Source: Sphingomonas vulcanisoli
Lineage (GTDB): Bacteria > Pseudomonadota > Alphaproteobacteria > Sphingomonadales > Sphingomonadaceae
Direction: 5' to 3'
Assembly (NCBI RefSeq): GCF_011761305.1
Contig: NZ_JAAOZC010000003.1
Span: 186,001-250,000, forward strand
DNA: 64,000 nt
A model generated the notes under the pieces. The model did not search any database and was not told where the DNA came from. It worked only from the letters and a program-made list of their open reading frames with translations. The translations under genes were made by a program, and so were the position numbers. This document shows positions 61,149-64,000 of the stretch, in pieces. Numbering within the stretch: position 1 is the stretch's first letter; every line of letters begins with the position of its first letter.

Positions 61149-62177
61149 TCATTTGCCGAACAAACTCTCCTGCGCGCCGGGCGGCGCGGTGAGGCCGAGA
61201 TGCGTCCAGGCGGCCCCGTTGAGGCAGCGGCCGCGTGCGGTCCGCGCGACAAGTCCGAGCTGGATAAGGAAGGGTTCAATCACTTCCTCGATCGTATCGC
61301 GCGGCTCGCCGAGCCCCGCCGCGAGCGTTTCCACGCCGACCGGGCCGCCACGATAGATGTCGGCGATCATCGTCAGGTAGCGGCGGTCCATCGCATCGAG
61401 CCCGAGCTTGTCCACCTCCAGCCGGTTGAGCGCGGCATCGGCGGCGGGGGCATCGACCAGATCATGCCCGGCGGCATGCGCGAAATCGCGGACGCGGCGG
61501 AGCAGGCGCCCGGCGATGCGCGGCGTGCCCCGGGCGCGGCGCGCGATCTCCGCGGCGCCGTCGGCGGCGACGGGCAAGCCGAGCAGGCGCGCGGCGCGGC
61601 TCACCACCTTCTCCAGCTCATCAACGGAGTAGAAGTTGAGGCGGACGGGAATCCCGAAGCGGTCGCGCAGCGGCGTGGTCAGCAGCCCCTGCCGCGTCGT
61701 CGCGCCGACGAGCGTGAAGCGCGGCAGATCGATGCGGACCGAGCGGGCCGAGGGTCCCTCGCCGATCATGATATCCAGCGCGCGATCCTCCATCGCGGGA
61801 TAGAGGATTTCCTCCACGGCGGGCGACAGGCGGTGGATCTCGTCGATGAAGAGGACGTCGCCCTCTTCGAGATTGGTGAGCAACGCCGCGAGATCGCCCG
61901 CCTTGGCGATCACCGGGCCGGAGGTTGCGCGGAAACCGACGCCGAGCTCGCGCGCGATGATCTGCGCAAGTGTCGTCTTGCCCAGGCCGGGAGGGCCGAA
62001 GAACAGGACATGATCCAGCGCCTCGCCGCGCGCCTTGGCAGCGGCGATGAACACACGCAAATTGGCGCGCGCCGCCTCCTGTCCCACGAAATCGTCGAGC
62101 GAGCGCGGACGCAGCGCGGCGTCCACATCCTCTGGCGCGCGCGCGGCGGATAGCAGGCGATCGTCGGCTTCGCTCAT
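61149..62177 (-). CDS. ruvB: Holliday junction DNA helicase RuvB
   Basis: 342-residue AAA+ motor. N-terminal [20 protein letters not shown], Walker [16 protein letters not shown], Walker [10 protein letters not shown], sensor [19 protein letters not shown], and a C-terminal winged helix. Separated from ruvA by the RcnB-like gene, unlike the usual ruvA–ruvB adjacency. Confidence 0.96.
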   Translation of the reverse strand: MSEADDRLLSAARAPEDVDAALRPRSLDDFVGQEAARANLRVFIAAAKARGEALDHVLFFGPPGLGKTTLAQIIARELGVGFRATSGPVIAKAGDLAALLTNLEEGDVLFIDEIHRLSPAVEEILYPAMEDRALDIMIGEGPSARSVRIDLPRFTLVGATTRQGLLTTPLRDRFGIPVRLNFYSVDELEKVVSRAARLLGLPVAADGAAEIARRARGTPRIAGRLLRRVRDFAHAAGHDLVDAPAADAALNRLEVDKLGLDAMDRRYLTMIADIYRGGPVGVETLAAGLGEPRDTIEEVIEPFLIQLGLVARTARGRCLNGAAWTHLGLTAPPGAQESLFGK

Positions 62178-62212
62178 TGCGAGAGGCTTACGGCGGATCG
62201 CTCGTGCGGCCT

Positions 62213-62328
62213 AGCCCCTCCCCTTCAGGGGAGGGGTTGGGGTGGGGGAATCTTCCAATTCAAAGGACAACGCTTCGCCTCGCGCGCGTCCCCCCACCCC
62301 CAACCCCTCCCCTGAAGGGGAGGGGCTT
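62213..62328. repeat. Intergenic palindromic repeat, family B copy 3
   Basis: Near-perfect inverted repeat (tagcccctccccttcagggg… / …ccctgaaggggaggggctt), between ruvB and the RcnB-like gene. Very similar to the 7318–7433 copy. Confidence 0.87.
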
Positions 62329-62336
62329 ATGCCAGC

Positions 62337-63017
62337 TTAGTAGAAGGCCCCGCGGATCACGTCATCGACGCGACCGCTGCGGACGTTGACCAGCAGCAGA
62401 TCGGGGCCGTAACGCACCCAGCGATCGCCTGGAGGCGGCGGATAGACGCCGTAGGTTTGGTAGTCGTTCCAATAATATGCCGATCCGAACAGGATGCCGG
62501 GCAGGATCGCGCCGACGCCCCAGCTGCGGTAGCCGAAGCCGCGCGGATAATTGTAACTGCCGCCCCGAATCCGGTTCCAGCCGCCACTCTGGCTGGCGTA
62601 GAAGCCACGGTGCCAGCCGCCCGCACTCGCGCGCGGGAAGCCGCCGCGAACGCCGGCACCGTTGCGATTGCCCTCGGAATGCACGCTGGCAAAACCACCG
62701 CCCGGGCCTCCGCCGACTGCCTGCGCCCGGAAATCGCCACCGCCGCGATGATCTCCGCCACCACGATTGCCGCCCCCGCCGATCGCCTGGGCGCGGACGT
62801 CGCCCCCGCCGCGATGTTCGCCGCCGCCGCCGCGCGGAGCGCCGCCACCCATGTGCGGGCCGCCACCACCGCCACCGTGCGGAGCGCCACCGCCATGCGG
62901 GCCGCCGCCACCACCGCCCGGATGACCGCCACCGCCGCCATGCTCATGGCCCTGCGCCAGGGCGATCTGGGGGAGTATCAGGAGCAGGGCGCCCGCAACG
63001 CCGATCATCTTGCGCAT
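62337..63017 (-). CDS. RcnB-family protein with Gly/His-rich region
   Basis: 226 residues: signal peptide (RKMIGVAGALLLILPQIALA), then a low-complexity Gly/His/Arg-rich region (about 22–110, with GHEHGGGGGHPGG) and a C-terminal RcnB domain (YGVYPPPPGDRWVRYGPD, LLLVNVRSGRVDDVIRG). RcnB of E. coli is a periplasmic nickel/cobalt-related protein; the histidines here could bind metal. Start ATG 63017. It interrupts ruvA–ruvB. Confidence 0.85.
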   Translation of the reverse strand: MRKMIGVAGALLLILPQIALAQGHEHGGGGGHPGGGGGGPHGGGAPHGGGGGGPHMGGGAPRGGGGEHRGGGDVRAQAIGGGGNRGGGDHRGGGDFRAQAVGGGPGGGFASVHSEGNRNGAGVRGGFPRASAGGWHRGFYASQSGGWNRIRGGSYNYPRGFGYRSWGVGAILPGILFGSAYYWNDYQTYGVYPPPPGDRWVRYGPDLLLVNVRSGRVDDVIRGAFY

Positions 63018-63086
63018 CGTCTCATCCTCGTTTCGGCGTCGCAACGCCTGATATGGATCAAGCGCGCACGGGCGCAGAGGGTTCCG

Positions 63087-63683
63087 TCAGCGCGACGCCT
63101 TGCGCAGTGCAAGGCGGACGAGCGCATCGAGCGACGCGCCCGCGCCCAGCTCTTCCTCCGCCAATGCGACGGCAGTGGCGGCTTCGGCGGGGCGGAAGCC
63201 GAGATTGGCCAGCGCCGAGGCGGCATCGGCGCTGGCGCTGCCCTTGGGCGCGGCGGCCGCGCCGCCCGGGCCGAGGACGATGCCGCCGGCCTTATCTTTC
63301 AATTCCATCGCGATGCGCTGTGCGAGCTTAGGCCCGACACCGTTGGCGCGCGAAATCATCGCCTTGTCGCCCGAGGAAATGGCGCGCACCAGTTCGTCCG
63401 GCGCAAGCACCGAGAGGATAGCAAGCGCGACCCGCCCGCCGACGCCCTGCACCGAAGTAAGCAGCCGGAACCAATCCCGCTCGCCCGACGATCCAAAGCC
63501 GAATAGGGTGATCGCATCCTCGCGGACCTGCATCTCGGTAAACAGCATCACCTGCCCGCCGACGGGGCCGATCGCAGAAAGCGTTCGCGCCGAGGCCAGC
63601 GCCAGATAGCCGACCCCGCCGACATCGATGACGAGCGCATCGGCGGAAGCTTCGGCGAGCGTGCCGGTGAGGCGGGCGATCAT
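63087..63683 (-). CDS. ruvA: Holliday junction DNA-binding protein RuvA
   Basis: 198 residues: OB-fold N-terminus ([20 protein letters not shown]), HhH motifs ([36 protein letters not shown]) and a C-terminal RuvB-binding domain ([18 protein letters not shown]). ATG overlaps the upstream gene's stop (ATGA). Confidence 0.95.
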   Translation of the reverse strand: MIARLTGTLAEASADALVIDVGGVGYLALASARTLSAIGPVGGQVMLFTEMQVREDAITLFGFGSSGERDWFRLLTSVQGVGGRVALAILSVLAPDELVRAISSGDKAMISRANGVGPKLAQRIAMELKDKAGGIVLGPGGAAAAPKGSASADAASALANLGFRPAEAATAVALAEEELGAGASLDALVRLALRKASR

Positions 63684-64000
63684 TTGCGCGCGTCCGATTG
63701 CAGCCACAGCGCTAGATCGCGCGTGGCTTCCTCCAGCATTACGCGACCGATAGTGTCGAGGCTTGCGGCTGACGGGCCCTCGAAGCGATGTTCGACCGTC
63801 GAGACGTGGCGGAGTAGCGCGCCCTCGCCATCGGCCGTTTCGCCGCGCCAGTCCACGATCAGGCTGGCCGTGCCGCTGAGCGTGCTGGGATGGCCGAGCA
63901 TATTTTTCGCGCAGAGATCCGCGGCGGCTTCGGTGACGACGCCGCGGAGGCGGATCTGGCGCTTGAGCGGGGTGCCGCTGTTCAAGGTCGCGATCGGCAG
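63680..64000 (-). CDS. Hypothetical protein, 5' end beyond window
   Basis: At least 107 codons, open to the window edge. Sequence [20 protein letters not shown] … [12 protein letters not shown]-type … [20 protein letters not shown] has a beta-rich then helical character and overlaps ruvA by four bases (ATGA). It is not RuvC, which often precedes ruvA. I do not recognise a family; a secreted or periplasmic origin cannot be judged without the N-terminus. Confidence 0.6.
   Translation of the reverse strand: MPIATLNSGTPLKRQIRLRGVVTEAAADLCAKNMLGHPSTLSGTASLIVDWRGETADGEGALLRHVSTVEHRFEGPSAASLDTIGRVMLEEATRDLALWLQSDARK

Noticed and set aside
1-64000. CRISPR array, prophage or insertion sequence
   Set aside because: The repeats are palindromic and dispersed, not regularly spaced direct repeats; no Cas, transposase or integrase frame was seen. 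The tail remnant alone does not make a prophage.

Overview
The window is a continuous piece of a high-GC alphaproteobacterial chromosome. It is most probably from a sphingomonad (Sphingomonas or a close relative). The indications are a MipZ division-plane ATPase, a DivK response regulator, a TrcR/DUF1013 regulator, bacterial-type HflKC, a TorF-type porin, DUF6356 and DUF3572 proteins, and the argS–SPOR–nagZ–scpA–scpB–tatA gene order. It also carries many short palindromic intergenic elements of the kind common in sphingomonads. Genes are dense, often overlap by 1–4 bases (ATGA, GTGA), and lie on both strands. I saw no transposase, integrase, CRISPR array, rRNA or plasmid backbone.

Layout. 0–6 kb: argS (5' cut), SPOR protein, nagZ, a small lipoprotein, scpA, scpB, tatA, then tRNA-Gly(TCC) and tRNA-Tyr(GTA). 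6–11.6 kb: rlmB, a 2Fe-2S ferredoxin, an HhH DNA glycosylase, DUF72 and typA. 11.7–17.2 kb (minus): trcR, xseB, ispA, coaD, a cyclophilin, queA and tgt. 17.4–21 kb: a divergent Lhr-like helicase and exonuclease of the 'ligase-associated' repair set, without the ligase. 21–30 kb: a ureohydrolase-family enzyme, HD-GYP protein, phosphomannomutase, DnaJ-domain protein, mipZ, DUF482, RidA, HAD, DUF3572 and divK. 30–33.4 kb (minus): the riboflavin operon ribD–ribE–ribBX–ribH. 33.7–36.9 kb: gshA, a ccdAB-like toxin–antitoxin pair, rsmE and an EF-hand protein. 37–43 kb: ubiA, pmbA, an inositol-phosphatase-family enzyme, an aspartic protease, cspA and mrp. 43.4–47 kb: hflK–hflC–degP. 47–54 kb: a hairpin-rich micro-ORF locus, a 2OG-Fe(II) oxygenase, queF, an FeS-type photolyase, a sulfurtransferase and cystathionine beta-lyase. 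54–64 kb: a TorF porin, a short tail-protein remnant with a DUF2793 protein, OmpA, thpR, Bax-inhibitor-1, an SDR, mlaA, ruvB, an RcnB-like protein, ruvA and a cut gene.

Shared functions. Queuosine: queA, tgt and queF. Cell-cycle and chromosome control: scpAB, mipZ, divK, trcR. Envelope: SPOR, nagZ, tatA, mlaA, ompA, hflKC and degP. DNA repair: ruvAB, xseB, Lhr/exonuclease, glycosylase, photolyase.

The observations I rate highest are these. A palindromic intergenic repeat is inserted in frame inside ribD. Tgt lacks the cysteines of its zinc site. rsmE has no usual start codon but a CTG that overlaps the upstream stop. A ccdAB pair has an antitoxin without a ribbon–helix–helix domain. A minus-strand hydrophobic micro-ORF sits in tandem hairpin/ribosome-site units after degP. 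An orphan gene-transfer-agent-like tail remnant follows a perfect TTGACA box. Several repeats overlap the stop codons of their neighbours.
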